A stretch of DNA of 64,000 nucleotides from Mixophyes australis (lineage: Eukaryota; Chordata; Amphibia; Anura; Limnodynastidae). Location of the stretch: contig JAVHZZ010000004.1 in assembly GCA_036250195.1 (NCBI GenBank), positions 322,302,628 to 322,366,627 of the forward strand, in the 5' to 3' direction. The notes under the pieces are model-generated. The model worked only from the letters and a program-made list of their open reading frames with translations. It was not told the DNA's origin and did no database searches. Shown here piece by piece: positions 10,799 through 25,875 of this stretch; within the stretch, counting starts at the first letter, position 1, and each line of letters opens with the position of its first letter. The position numbers and the translations under genes are program-made.

Positions 10799-10949
10799 GG
10801 ATGTTGTCTGCTCTGTTCACTCATGTTCACTGCAAAAAAGCACAAGGTGATCAATGGAATGTTCTCCTTTGATGGTCAGAGGAGGTTATTCCATTGATAC
10901 CCTTGTGTTTACTTCCAGTGAACATGAGTGAATAGAGCAGGCAGCATCC
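10799..10949. repeat. Imperfect 150-bp inverted repeat
   Basis: The left arm (from GGATGTTGTCTGCTCTGTTC) pairs with the right arm (ending GAGCAGGCAGCATCC). The blocks CACTCATGTTCACTG and CAGTGAACATGAGTG match exactly, and ATCAATGGAAT pairs with ATTCCATTGAT. It is probably an old MITE. Its transcript would form a long hairpin about 150 nt downstream of the exon at 10512-10649. Confidence 0.75.
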
Positions 10950-11524
10950 ACCGCCTCTCCTGATCACAAGGAGAAGTGTGTGTAGGGTCATTGTAGCCAA
11001 TAGGTTCTATCTTCATAATAATGTACATGCCTATACTGGCATTAAAAAAACCACAGTGTTCTACAAAAGTAAAAGCATGCTTTTTAATGCCAATGGGTAA
11101 CTGGTCTAGATCTCTTGTATAAAAATCTTGTATTTGTGTTATTGATGAGAAAGGACCACTAAATGCAGTTGCCCTTTCACTCCAGTAGAAATAGACAAGT
11201 TGCCATATCAGTAGACTTGATGTTCTATAAACCAGGTGATATCTATATGTATTCTACATCCATGCACAACATGGACAAATCAATGCAGCCATATAGTCAA
11301 CTGAAGCCTTTCATAATGCCCTGCCTATTTACACTGGTTAGGGATTTATAACACTTAAAGAGGGAACTCCACTTATCTTGTACTCTAAGTAAAATGCGAT
11401 GGTAGTTAAGACATTTTTTGAAAGTGGAAATCACCGTTAAGTATCATTTTGGAGATTGGTGATTTCCCATTGAAACTGGAGATAGAAAATAGGGGAAAAA
11501 AGACTGGGCTAAATAAAGGAGGGA

Positions 11525-11582
11525 GGGTAGGGGTAAGAGAGAGAGGGAGAGAGAAAGAGAGAGAAAAAGAGAGAGAAAGAAA
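11525..11582 (+). repeat. (GA)n-rich simple repeat
   Basis: Purine-only GAGA/GAAA runs, imperfect. No other role is evident. Confidence 0.9.
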
Positions 11583-11859
11583 CAGTGGATATGAAAATAA
11601 GTATATATAAACATGGATACTTCCACCTGAGCTGCATTTACTGAATGTTAGTGCCACTTGGGGTGAATGTAATGCAGATGGCAAAGAGTACCATGGTACT
11701 GCCCATGTGTCTGAGCTTTAAGTGAACAAATAAATTGAAGGAGAGGGCTATATTGTTGTGCCCAGTTACCTCTGTGACCACTGTCGGCTGTAAAATGGTC
11801 CTTTTTGTTATACTCTTACTGTCCTGAGATATTTTCCCTTTTTTAGGGCCATATTATGA

Positions 11860-13712
<1,853 letters not shown>

Positions 13713-13822
13713 TAATACTATTCAATTCTCATTCCCCCCAGCTTCAGACTGCATTATGTTCATCTTCTCTTGTCAAATAGCCTCAACATGTTTTCCAGAC
13801 AAACATTTTTGTATTTCTATAG

Positions 13823-13918
13823 ATCGAATCCCTACTGGCCACCCCATCTGGCAGAACAATGGAGTTCCAATGTATGAGACTCCTGCAGTTCCCAAGAAAC
13901 TCATCCCTGCCTCTACGG
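13823..13918 (+). other. Candidate cassette exon in the M3-M4 loop intron
   Basis: A pyrimidine-rich acceptor (TTTGTATTTCTATAG) precedes, and a usable donor (CGG|GTAACT) follows, a 96-nt block. The block has no stop in the phase set by the upstream exon, so inclusion would add 32 residues (IESLLATP... to ...SLPLR) without a frame change. It is clearly richer in GC than its flanks. A second frame across the same DNA is also open, ends in TAG, and looks at least as coding-like (VPMYETPAVPKKLIPAS). I do not recognise either peptide, and chance remains possible. Confidence 0.3.
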
Positions 13919-14571
13919 GTAACTGTTAGTCTCCCGGTCTTAACATTCTGGAGAACTTACAATGAATCAGTACAAATGTATCGATACAGCTGATTAGACA
14001 GCTACTAACCTGGGGGTTCATTTAAAGTTGGACGCATTTGAGCACATAACATACATAGGAAAAGACACACACAAGAAAAAGCATACTTATGTGTATATGT
14101 TGTGTTCAACGCATCTCAAGATGCATACAGCTGAGAAACAGTAGCATTTGCGCCAGGCGTATGTCAAGCTTAACAAGTGTGTATACTCATGACTCACAAT
14201 AGTATAGTGATGTGGCTTGACAGTGTTTGTATTAAATGCTATAGTCACATCACCCTATTTGTACACAATATAATAATGTACTGAAGTGTCATATACACAA
14301 GTGAGAATAGTTTCATTTTCCATATAAATTTATTAAGTCACAACCACAAATACAAAATACAAATCATAATAAATGAAATACAAATGTTCATTGTTTTCCC
14401 TTTTAAAAATGAAATGGGAATCTTATTTACTACAATAGTCCAAATGGACTATTATTACACTGTATCAATCTGGCAACCAGTCTTTGTTAAGTTGAGTGTC
14501 TAGATAGATCTATACTATCTATTTAAGTTAGTCTACATTTTACTTTCCATTTATCAAAATATCAAGTAAAT

Positions 14572-15300
14572 ATTATTATTATTAGTATTATTATTATCCT
14601 TTATTTATAAGGCACCACAAGATTTCCACAGCGCTGTACAGAATACAAACAGTAGACCATACAGGGTAAAACAGTATAGAACAATAAACAAGTAAAACTA
14701 AGACTCTAATAGCTCCAAGCATAGCTAGTACACTGAAATTGCAGGAGGAGAAAAAGTATGGAGACAGGAGGGAGGAGAAACCTGCTCGTAAGAGCTTACA
14801 TATTTAAGGGAGGGAAAACCCACAGCAGGCATAAGAGGATTCAGTGGAGAGGATCAAGCGCAAGAAGAGCGCTTACAGAGACAGGGGAAGAGGAAGGTGA
14901 GGAGAGCAAGCGTGGTGAAGGTTAGGTGGATGGCTAGCAGACTTTGAGGAACAGATGAGTTTTAAATGCTCGTTTGAAGGTGCACAGATTAAGGGACAGT
15001 CAGATGGAGCGAGGGAGGTCTTTCCAGTGGAGAGGGGCAGCCTGGGAGAAATCTTGAATTGTGACGTGGGTAGAGGTGATCAGTGTGGAGGAAAGGCGAT
15101 GACCATAAGCCAATCGCAAGGAACGGATGGGAGTGTGAATGGAGAGGAGGTTAGAGATATAAGGGGCAGTGGAGTGGGAGTGGGACTTGTAGGTGAGGGT
15201 GAGGAGTTTGAAAAGGATTCTGTAGGGGAAAGGGAGCCAGTGTACGGCAAGGCAGAGAGGGGAGGCAGAGGAAGAGCGGTGTGAAAGGAAGATAAGTCTC
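14572..15300 (-). mobile_element. 3' fragment of an L2-like LINE (antisense)
   Basis: In complement this ends with CTGTACAGCGCTGTGG, CTTATAAATAAAGG and a run of AAT units (14572-14600), the L2-type 3' terminus. Further upstream, peptides from the C-terminal part of the LINE protein can be recognised in pieces, for example RLAYGHRL, HWKDLPRSI and FKRAFKTHLF, which are typical of the region after the reverse transcriptase. Stops and frameshifts break the frame. The long forward open frame here (109 codons) is an antisense shadow. Confidence 0.8.
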
Positions 15301-18102
15301 GCTTATTTTTGTCCATACAGGCATTGCTAGAGTGCGTAACTTTTAGACTGTATGTATTTTTTTCCTGATCAAGGTCCTATCTAAGAACATGATTGTCCGA
15401 CATAGTCCTCCAGTAAATGTAAATTGCCAATGCCAACCATATATAATAGGGTGTTCATGAGTGTTAATTGGATTGATATACACAAGACTGTACTTAAATA
15501 TTTTTAGATTTTGCTAATGTCACGTTCTGTTAGGAGGTACACAAAATATGCATTAGAATGACTAAGTCCTTGTCTCCCCTAAAACGATATGAACATACAT
15601 GCTATCAATTCTAGAGGAATAAATAGCTTTTATACCATTTCCTACATCTACTGTTCTTGATGCCCCAGAACTCTTTAGCAGTGTGTCTACAATACTATCA
15701 TCAATACAGCTAGTGCTTGTCATCCCAAAATAATTATTGACCTCTCCTTTAGTACTCATATACAATCATTGGCCAAATTATGCTGCTTTAGCCCCACAAC
15801 ATCTCTAAAATATCCCTTTTTCTTACACATGATGCCACAAAAATTTTGGATGACTTCATATTGTAAATAATTATTGCACCTCTGTTATCTGGCCTTATCA
15901 TCCAAACACTATCTCCACATTACCAGCTGCACATCCTCACACAGACATGTCTTTGCAAAGGGCAAAATTCACATATCTGCCTTACACTACTCTATATATG
16001 TAAAATCACTCTCTAGAACTTCTCCTTTACTCTGGACCTCTGTGCCTCACTGCATCAGACACCCAGCCTGCTTATCAGCCATTAAGCAGTTGCTTTAAAC
16101 TCATTATTTAGAAATATTATCCTGAAATCATGTTACAGTAGCTTTATGATCTGTATGTTGCCAGTGCTTTTCCCATCCAATATAATTTCAATCAGATTGC
16201 TCTTCTCACTTTTGATACCCTTACTGTATGCTGCTTGTATGCCCTTTTTCCTTTTTGGGTTGCAAACAAATAGTAGAAGTCCTCTTTGCCTTTTGTTTCA
16301 GGTTGCACTTATATGTAATGTCTATTCTCCTTCTTCAAACTCCTATCCTCTATTTGTTAGCACTTTTTTTTAAAGAGAAAAAATGTATTATGCTAAAAAT
16401 AGTAGTTATTGAACATTCCTTGTTTAGTTTTTAATATTAGTATTAGTAATTAGTTATATTATTGAATATATTTTTGCCATTTTCTAATATTGATAATCAT
16501 TTCTGCTCAGCTAACTATAGGCCTACATCCATATTTAATATTAAAAAAGTAAGGCATTATTATTTTATATGTGTGATGATGTGTAAAAAAATCTTTAAAG
16601 GGAAATATCAGTTTGTTTCCTCAAATATTGCTGCAATTCCGAATCCTTTTATAATTCTAATTTAAAATGGTCTTCTTAGTTCGACACATTAAATGCTTCT
16701 TTATTTGAACACAATTTAATACATGACCTACAATATGATCTATAATTATAGATGGCCAAAGCACATTGAGAGAGGGCAAATGAAGATTGCTAAAATATCA
16801 CTTATTAAACAAATTTGGGCTTACTGTTTTTCATTAAGCTTTCTACAGCTGTTAATGAGAGCACTAGCTTAGGATGGATGCATGCATGCATTTAGCCAAA
16901 ACAGTTGTTGTCTCTCAAAAATCGAATATGGTTAAGTCTTTATATCAATCAACAATGGCCTAAATTAACTCTGTGAGCTTGTTTTTGGTATTTGAGTTGG
17001 AATAAAAAATGTTAAATGATACTACAACTCAAGAAATATTGCATTAGTTCATTAATTCTCCCAAGAAAAACTCAAGATGAGTTTAGTCCATTATTCTAAT
17101 TTATTCTCCTCTTTTCATCTATATATTCACATGTATGTTAATCAGTTTTGTCTAAAGATAATCTAAGTACAATTTATACTATCAAGTGCCATAAAGCTGC
17201 TGTATTATATCAATCCTAATAGCAATTGCTATCAAAAGAAATGTTAACAAACTGTTCTTGTGCTTATGACTTGGTTGTGTGTATATCTATGTATGCCTGA
17301 CGTAAGCCTGATATAAAGCTAGCGTATATGCTACAGGTGCAGAGCTGGACGCATCTTGAGATGCCGACAAGATGGGCTAATTTTACGGGCAGCTTTTTTT
17401 TAGTGTAAATTTCACCCAATATGTGTCTAACCCAGCATCGCGCCCAATGCGCATCAGCTTTAGGGTGATGCATTACATCTGTGAACGCCTCATTCACTTC
17501 CCTTATAATATAGTCTAAGTTTAGAAAGCTGTTGAAATAATTTAGAAAATGTAGTTATAGATATTGCAATAATTTTATTTTAATGCAAATTGTTTTCAAC
17601 AATGGCTGTTGGTGCTAGAATTTAATAAAAAGATGCACATGAAAGAAACCATCACTTTGAAACACATTGTAAGTGAAAAAATTGTTTATATGTGTTTTTT
17701 GTAATTTAATATACTGTTGAATATGCATGTGACCTGTCAACTTTAAGCATGAGCTAATTACAGCCGTTATAATGACACCAGAATAGACTAATAAACTAAC
17801 AGAACACCAAAGACCCCTTAAAGTCTTAAGAGTTAATCCAAAATCAAGTCACAGTTTATGTGAAATTCATTTTTTGGTATAATAAATTGTTATATAATTG
17901 TCCCACATAAATTGAATTAATGTTCTATTTCCCTTTCATTACAATTGGCCACTTTCTTAAAATTATCTTTCTTCTAACAGGTTAATGATAATTCCTTCCT
18001 ACTATTCTTACTCCTGTACTAACCTATTACATTAATATACTGACCAATGCCTTTGCTGTAAAAAATAGTTCAGGCAATACATTTTTTCTCCTTCCTTTTT
18101 AG

Positions 18103-18450
<348 letters not shown>

Positions 18451-20635
18451 GGCTAAAGGCCATACAGTATACAAGAACTGAATGTCTGTTCAGTTTATGT
18501 GTGGAACCAGAAGTGGGGCTTAGATAAAACATATTCAGGACACAAGCTATTTTAAAACACCTTAGTTGCTGGCACTTTCCACCACATTGTGTGTTGTGTA
18601 AATTCATTCTAAGTTTGTTAGGAGGATAATAACACCTTTCCCATCTTCTTTATGATTTTTAAGGTTACTTTTCTTATTGTAATGATAAGGCTTTTTAAAG
18701 TGAGATCTAAAGCATTCAGTCATTTTACAGCTTGATAATCAACACCCACCACATATTACATGTTTTGGTTAACACACTTAAAGAAGAACTGTACCCAAAA
18801 AATTAGCTTTAAGTGGAGTTGAAGTTAACAAAGAAATCTAAGACCTCCCTTAGATGTGCCATTTGCTGGATACACTGGGGAATGGAGAACGGCCTTGACA
18901 CCAGCCCAGCCTGCTTAAAACAGGCTGAGTAGTAAGAGGAGTGTTAAGTATGACTATGAAAGATATCTGGAATATTGGCAGATCCAGCAAAGGCCACATC
19001 CTAGGTTAGTATCCTATTCCTCTCTTAACTCATTCAACTCCACCCAAAACGAAATATGTAAAGGTTGATTTGCATCTGTTTCTTAATTTTGCATTATAAT
19101 GACAAAACTTTTTCCAAGCAAACGCTACATATTTATGCCTACAAAATTGCACATACATTTGTTGTAGAAGATCTTTTGATTTCATTACTAATTTATTTTT
19201 CTACATTCATGGACTTGAAAATATTGTGCCTCTCGTAGATTGTCTTTGAAATACCAATGACCGATATTTGCATTTACCCCGTTTTTGCTTTTGGCTTTAT
19301 GTTGTGCTCGCCTTTTAGTTGTTCAAACTAGTGTTTTCATTGCAAATTAAAAGTTAATTAATAGATAAATTAATGTCACTCAGATTTTCACTACCTTAAT
19401 GTTACAATAGTTAATGTATAACATCAATTGGTATGCTTTACTCAACATGCAATTCATTTTAGTAGATATTATTAATGCATGAAAAAAAATCCCTATGTGA
19501 TTAAGCCATTTATACCTACAATACATAAATACTGACTTCACAACAGGTTTTTCAGGTCCTAATTGGTTGTTAACCACTCTCTATGGCACTAACCGCTCTT
19601 TCAAACTTCTCATGTTCATTCACTATCAAAAGCAACAATCTCATTTGCTGCACAGAGTGCGTGGTGTTTTCTTTTTAAAATTATGCAAGGTGGAGCAGGA
19701 TTTTCATTATGTAAAATGGCAAATGAATGGTATCTATATTTCTAATTTCATTGCTGTGAATTTCATGAAAACAAAATTCCACTGTAATCAGTCAAATGAT
19801 GCTGCCCCTGGGTCACATATGGTAATTTTAGTTCTTGGTCATGGTATTCTAAAGGTGACTTGAAATTAAGTAGTTCATTGTCAACTTCATTATTCAGCAT
19901 ATTAATTTATATTGTAACGTGCTTGGGAATCATATTATTCATGGAAAGCATGCATACATTGTACACTAGAATGTGAATTTAGAATACCATTGGGAAAAAA
20001 AACGGAATGTAAACTCATGAATAGAATGTATATGTTGTAGCTAATCTGTTTCCTTAACCAAGTGCTACATGTAAGAGCTTTGGCTGCTTTGTTGAGATAA
20101 GGGACTGTATCAGCTCCTTAAATATTGCATGCTAGCATTACTAGAGGGCTCTGTGCATAAGGTACAAAATGTTACAAGTACTGTACAGCATAGGAGGACA
20201 TAATTCAGCATGGTTCAGAATTACCTTATACATGCTTCTTGCTTCCAAACCAACATCTTTCACCCATAGGATTACATTTCATGAAAGGGAATGAAAAAAA
20301 AGGTCTGCTATATATTTTTTGCTGGTGTCAAATATGCCGTATTTTGACTTGCCTTAAAAGAAATCTATTGCTAAAATATTACATGGAAGAAGGGATTTTT
20401 TTTGCAACAAAACATTTTCTTTTATTTTCAATTTGTGTTCTTAGAGAAGTTAAATTAATCAGTTTAATGAATTGAGGTTAATTAAAGTACTCTCTTGACT
20501 AGAGGTTGACAGGACAGTTTCCTCTTACATCTTATGATAGGAGGGGGCACTGTATAAAGATGCAGTAAAAATTTTATTAGGTCTGCAGCAGAAATAAAAA
20601 TGGACCCCCCTTAGCTATTTACATATATCCCCACA
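18451..20635 (+). other. GABRB2: 3' UTR of the GABRB2-like gene, end not determined
   Basis: The sequence after the TAA is AT-rich, repeat-poor and uninterrupted until the fold-back element at 20636. AATAAA occurs at 20593-20598 and again at 22509-22514 and nearby, but many A-rich hexamers here make a choice impossible by eye. Mammalian GABRB2 has a 3' UTR of several kilobases, so it may continue past 20.6 kb. Confidence 0.55.
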
Positions 20636-20940
20636 GGGGCGAACGGAGGATTGTCGGGGGGGGGGTTTCCCCCCCGCCCCAAAAAAAAACACCCCCCGCG
20701 AGAGCTGCTGCGCATGCGCAGCAGCTCCTTTTCTTCAGCGCTGTCCTATACAGCAGCCGCGGCGCTGTCTAAGAAGCGTCCACGACGGTGCTGTATACAC
20801 TACAGCACCGCCGCGGACGCTTCTATGACAGCGCCGCGGCTGCTGTATAGGACAGTGCATCTATAGCGGCCACTTAGTTAGTGCAGGGGGGGTTTCTGGA
20901 GACTTAGAAACCCCCCCCTGCGTGCGCCACTGCCCCAGGC
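20636..20940. mobile_element. GC-rich fold-back MITE, GGGGCGNACG family
   Basis: The left end (AGGGGCGAACGGAGGATTG) and the right end, in complement (CAGTGGCGCACGCAGGG), form imperfect inverted repeats, each followed by a G-run and GGTTTC. Inside, ACAGCAGCCGCGGCGCTGTC and GACAGCGCCGCGGCTGCTGT are perfect complements around 20750-20845, and GCTGCTGCGCATGCGCAGCAGC is self-complementary. It is related to the element at 29046-29315. It may lie in the 3' UTR. Confidence 0.85.
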
Positions 20941-23562
20941 TGATTTAAAGGGAGAACAGTAAGGACAGTTTACCCAAGCCTCTATCTTGAGCTTCCCCCA
21001 GCACCTGATCTAGAATTTGTCTCTGGTTCTACTATACATTTTGTATATTTCTTGTAGGTACGATATTACACATTACTAAATAGTTTTTATTTGTGTACTA
21101 TATGCTATTTAAGCAGGCATCTCCCTTTCTGATTAATAAGCTAAACAACATGCAGTCCTTATATTAATATGTCATGTCTATTTAGCCATAGATTTCTATA
21201 CCAAACCTCAAGAGTTAAATGTCCAGATTTCGATGTAGTTTGTAATCAAATGTGTAGATTTAATAACATGGTGTAAAAAGCAACAATGTGTTGTAACTGA
21301 GAGCAACCGCTCACGTATCAGCAGTCTCTGCGCTCAGAGTAATGAAAGCCGATGTCTGGTTGCTATACTACAATTTGCCCCATAATATTAAAAAAAATTA
21401 CAATATGTTGCATACTGTGAAATTCACGAGGCTACATCATGACATAAACTTGATTTTATGTGATGTTATGACAAGTGGTAAATTAAATCTGGCTTTGTAG
21501 CTGTTCATAGAACTATAACAGGCCTTAAATGAGTATATATATTTGATTAATCTAGACTGCAGTGTCTATATGAAGATTACATGGTAGCAATTCTATTGAA
21601 ATTAGATACAAGATCTCATTTAGTGTTACTTGGGGCCACTTAGTGCTTTTTGGAAGAAGCTGGACCAATCAATATAACAACATACAGACACAGCCATATT
21701 ATAAAGGAAACATGTAACTGATACTGTCTTCCTAATCATTCAGGCAAAACTAAATGTATTGACAAAAAAGCATTGTCAAACTTTATTGCTAGCAAAAATG
21801 TTGTGCAATCTGACAATCCAGCAAATAAGGTGTTTTTTTGAATGTTACAAGGTCAGAGGCAGAGCTTAATACCATTTGGTGTTGTTGGTGGGTTTACAGC
21901 ATGTTGCAGAGCAATATGTTAACGACCTTTCCAAATGTAAAGTTTAATTATTGACTTATTTTATGGTACAGCTTTAAAGAAATCTTTGAGACGTGTCTGT
22001 AAATACTTACTGTAAATTACTGCAAGCAAGTATGATAGTACGCATTTCTAAATCTAAGCATCACGTGTCTGTGTTTTCATGAAGAATGCTCTCTTTATAT
22101 TTAATACAAATGCAGGGTATTATTGGGTAAATTATTTTACAATGTCTATAGCTATATCCTTTCTCATTCTTAAATATATATATAAATATATAAATATAAA
22201 TGTCTGTAAAGAGGTTATAAAATTATAGAGCATTTTTACATTAATTATATAACATTTATTTAATTTATGAGAAAAAGCACAAAATGCATAGCAGTGAATT
22301 GATCATTTACATGAAACAGTAATTCAATTGAACAATCATAATTTATTTATACACAGTTCTGGAAAGGGTTGTAAATTCAGTATCACACCTCAATTAAGTT
22401 TCCAGTACTTGAAATGTAGCTAGGTAAATGACACACATATGAAGTGTGTATATGTATTAAAATGGGGGATGATCACAGGAATAAGCTAATACCAATTTTT
22501 TATGGTTCAATAAATACAGGAACATTTTAAGTTTTAGATTTTTGGGGAAAATAAAACTAAACATGTTGATTATGTCTTGTAAATCAGGCATTATAGGCTG
22601 TGTCATATAAATAAAAAAATATTACGTTAGTACTATAGGAAACATTTTGCATCGTACGTTAGACTACTCTACTCATTGCTTGTCTATTTCCTATTTTTTT
22701 TATATCAATGCTGACAACCAGTCAAATAAACAATACAGAAAACTTGTTAAACTACCAAGAGAAGCAAAAATATAAGGATTTTTAGAAATTAGGTTATATA
22801 AGTGTTATATATATGAAAATATACTGTCATTGTAGTGATGCATTACATATTGCTACATGTACATAGGTCATAGATGTGAGCATTCATTAATGTTGACCAT
22901 TTGTAAATATTATCAGAAATTTCTTAAAACATTTTTAACTTCTTATTTGTACATAAAGGGAAATGAAACTATAGTACAGTTAAAGTGTTATAGCTTACCT
23001 GTATATAATGAAAAGTGCTTTCATTTGTTTGATAACGATTTTGTGTTTGCATAAAAACCTGCTTTGCTTTAGTCATTTGATCACCATTTTGCTTATTATT
23101 TTATTGGTTCTGAGATCTTTTTGTTAGGCATGAGGTTATGAATGGATCCAGTATTTTTTTAACTACAGAAGAATCCATACTAACAGTAGAATGTAAGCTG
23201 GTATATGAATTGACATTTGTGCCATGTATGACAGTGGATAAAAGTATAACAGGCTGTGCTTATAAAAGATTTCCATCCAATTTAAATGCAATTTAAATGC
23301 ATGAGAAAATAGGAATACGGCATTGTGAAGAATCATATACTCATCGCCCCTCACTCTCTTCGTATGCAACAAAAACAGTTTAGCATTAAGAGACAATATG
23401 GTGATATAGGTAAAACAAGATAAAAAATAGTTATAATCGAGAAATTCATAATAAAGCAAAAACACATTCATTTTAGTTATTATATTATTTTTTACAGGCA
23501 AGATGGAAAATATTGTTTCTTATGAATCCTTACTTACATACTATACATAAGGTTATGTATTA
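20941..23562. other. AT-rich DNA, possible distal 3' UTR
   Basis: No transposon ends or exons are recognised. There are several AATAAA hexamers (22509, about 22609 and about 22724) and short (TA)n-like tracts near 22170. Whether it is transcribed is unknown. Confidence 0.4.
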
Positions 23563-23966
23563 TCTTCTTACTATATAAATGCCTAGTGGCGCGTGTGGGA
23601 AAAAAAAACCAAGCTGCAGCGCCACCTGCTGGGCAGAGTTATACACTGACCTATATATTTCTTGAAGGAGAAGTGACAGTTGGGAGTGGTTGGTGGTTGC
23701 CGGGGGTGACAGTGGGGAGTTTTTAACACCTTAAGTAGCTTGATGAAGGATGTGGCGATGAAGATGAAGGATGAGGTGATGGAGAAAAATGATGAGGTGG
23801 TGACATGTGGACAAAACCACGTTAAAAAAGGGCGCTTGCGTCGGGAAGTAACGCTTTTCCCATGAGGAGGCCTGGGCTAGGCCCAAATGCATGACAAGAA
23901 CCTTTTTAACACCTTAAGTAGCTTGATTTGACTAGAATGCATGAGTATCATGCACGGGTTAACTTG
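23563..23966 (+). mobile_element. Non-autonomous Helitron-like element
   Basis: The candidate 5' end is TCTTCTTACTATATAAATG, directly after an A. The 3' end has a 7-bp hairpin (TGCATGA-GTA-TCATGCA, 23938-23954), then CGGGTTAACTTG directly before a T. A TC start, a short 3' hairpin about 12 nt from the end, insertion between A and T and no target duplication are Helitron hallmarks. The CTTG terminus departs from the canonical CTRR. Inside are a GATGAAGG-type short repeat (23741-23806) and a 30-bp direct repeat containing TTTTTAACACCTTAAGTAGC at 23716 and 23907. Confidence 0.6.
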
Positions 23967-24382
23967 TAGAATAATAATAGTCATGGTCTTCCTAAGTAAG
24001 ATAATCAACACTGTATTTTATAGGAACATTGTATTTTGACATTTTGATTTAAAAAACAGGCTTAAATTAGCATGTGCCTTTTTGCCTCAAAGGCTTTTTT
24101 CTGTATTTAGCTTTTGTTTCTTCTTCTTTTCACTTCAACCTATTCTCTAAATAAGGCTTCCTAATATAATGCATGGGGCTAAACATCTGGGTCACAATTT
24201 GTGTTTGGAGGATTATTATCTATTTGGTGACCAGTTGTGTACTGTTACAATACTATAACATTTTAATCTCATTATTTTGCTCAAGTCCTTAAATTAATTT
24301 TGTTTTAATTACAATCATGTGCTTAATTGGTATACAACAAGAAATACAATGAACTCTATTATTTATGTAAAAATAAACACTA

Positions 24383-24557
24383 GGGGCTAGATTTACTAAA
24401 CTGCGAGTTTGAAATAGTGGATATGTTGCCTGCAGCAACCAATCAGATTCTAGTTATCATTTATTTAGTACATGCTACAAAATGACAGCTAGAATCTCAT
24501 TGGTTACTATAGGCAACATCTCCACTTTTTCAAACCTGCAGTTTAGTAAATATACCC
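24383..24557. mobile_element. CAACCAATCAGATTCTAG fold-back MITE
   Basis: The ends GGGGCTAGATTTACTAAACT and, in complement, GGGTATATTTACTAAACTG enclose inverted copies of GTTGCCTGCAGCAACC and ATCAGATTCTAG. It is the same family as 30499-30670 and related to the MITE at 1513. Confidence 0.85.
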
Positions 24558-25584
24558 TTGGGTTGCAAAACAGACATAATTTGGTTCCTGGAGACAGAGC
24601 AAAGTAGTTTGGGTAAAAAAAAATTGATAAAGGTTTGATTTTCTTAATCACAGTTCCTAATTGTAAAATGAATTGCAAAGACCGGATCAAATTTGCTATT
24701 GATTTTCTATTTTATTTAATGAGAGGGTTGAAAATACGAGGGTTAGAAATTAAAGTAAATGTTACACTATAAAAACAAAAGTATATAATATAAAAAAATG
24801 TAGAAATATCAGTACAAACTAAATCTAATAGATAGCTTAAATGCTAGATTTCATACAGGTTTCATAGTAAATAAATGAACAACTTTATAGTCTATAGATA
24901 ATAAAACAACACTAAAAAGTACAGCCCCACAGTCACTAAAATAGGTGAATAGCTGTTCTTATGTCAGATACATAAGAAACGGGAGCACAAAGCTGTAGTA
25001 CAATAAACATCAGACAAAGAGCATAAAAATGGATATCAATGGGCACACTCTTCATTAGGGTAGGAGTGATACCACAAAGCATGTTGGACCCTTTAAATGA
25101 TATGTCTCTACTAGCTCTTTCTAGCTGTGCTATGTCTTTTATTTATAAAGCATTGTCATTTCTGTAAGGCATGTGTAACTGTATAACAAGTTTATAAAAA
25201 AAATATGCATTATATTTGTAATAAATACAACTATGAATACTGAAGAGGAAATAATAGGCCCTTTTAACAATTTCAGCTATTGTATTGAAATCACAGAAGT
25301 TATTTTACAGGATATTGCACCTGCTTTTATTTAAAGTCCTTCTCACCCATGGGGTGTTCTTCCAATAAGATGAAGTTCCGCAATTGTAAAACTCATACCC
25401 AATCACTATCTAGTCCTCATCTTGGGGGCTATATCTCTTTATCATATATTTGCTGGGTCACCATCTTTAGACAGTGGCATGATTGCCAACCATTAGTAAA
25501 GTTAATGACAGTTAGGGAAACAATGAATGAAAATCAGTAAGAAAAAAATAGAGATCTGTAATCGTTTTAGGACAAGTAGAGTTA
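24558..25584. other. Intergenic AT-rich DNA, nothing recognised
   Basis: No gene, repeat boundary or RNA gene is visible. Confidence 0.45.
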
Positions 25585-25875
25585 TGAACCCTTTTTTATT
25601 TTTATATAGCACCTACATATTACACAGTGCTTTACAGAGATCATTTAATAATTCACATCAGTCCCTGACCCAGTGTAGCTTAAACTTTATATTCCTAACC
25701 ACACAGGAACACAGGAAAAATCCTGAGCACCCGGAGGAAACCAATGGACGACACCCACTCAAACACAGTGAGAACATACAAACTCCACACAGATAGGGCT
25801 CTGGTTAGAATGGAACCCATGACCTCGCTGCTGTGAGAGAGCAGTGCTAACCACTGTGCCACCACACTGCTCCAA
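25585..25875 (-). mobile_element. V-SINE-like SINE, antisense, diverged
   Basis: In complement the order is a tRNA-like head (GTGGCACAGTGGTTAGCACT), then CATGGGTTCCATTCTAACC in the B-box position, TGTGTGGAGTTTGTATGTTC, a variant CCTCCGGGTGCTC block, and a tail GTAAAGCACTGTGTAATATG with GTGCTATATAAAAA. It is older than the copy at 59810. Confidence 0.8.

Noticed and set aside
11406..11684. Minus-strand frames rich in Leu and Ser with a signal-peptide look
   Set aside because: They are the complement of a GA simple repeat; hydrophobicity is a composition artefact.
15080..15316. 78-codon minus-strand frame rich in Pro/Ser/Leu
   Set aside because: It lies in an L2 LINE fragment and is in the wrong phase for the LINE protein.
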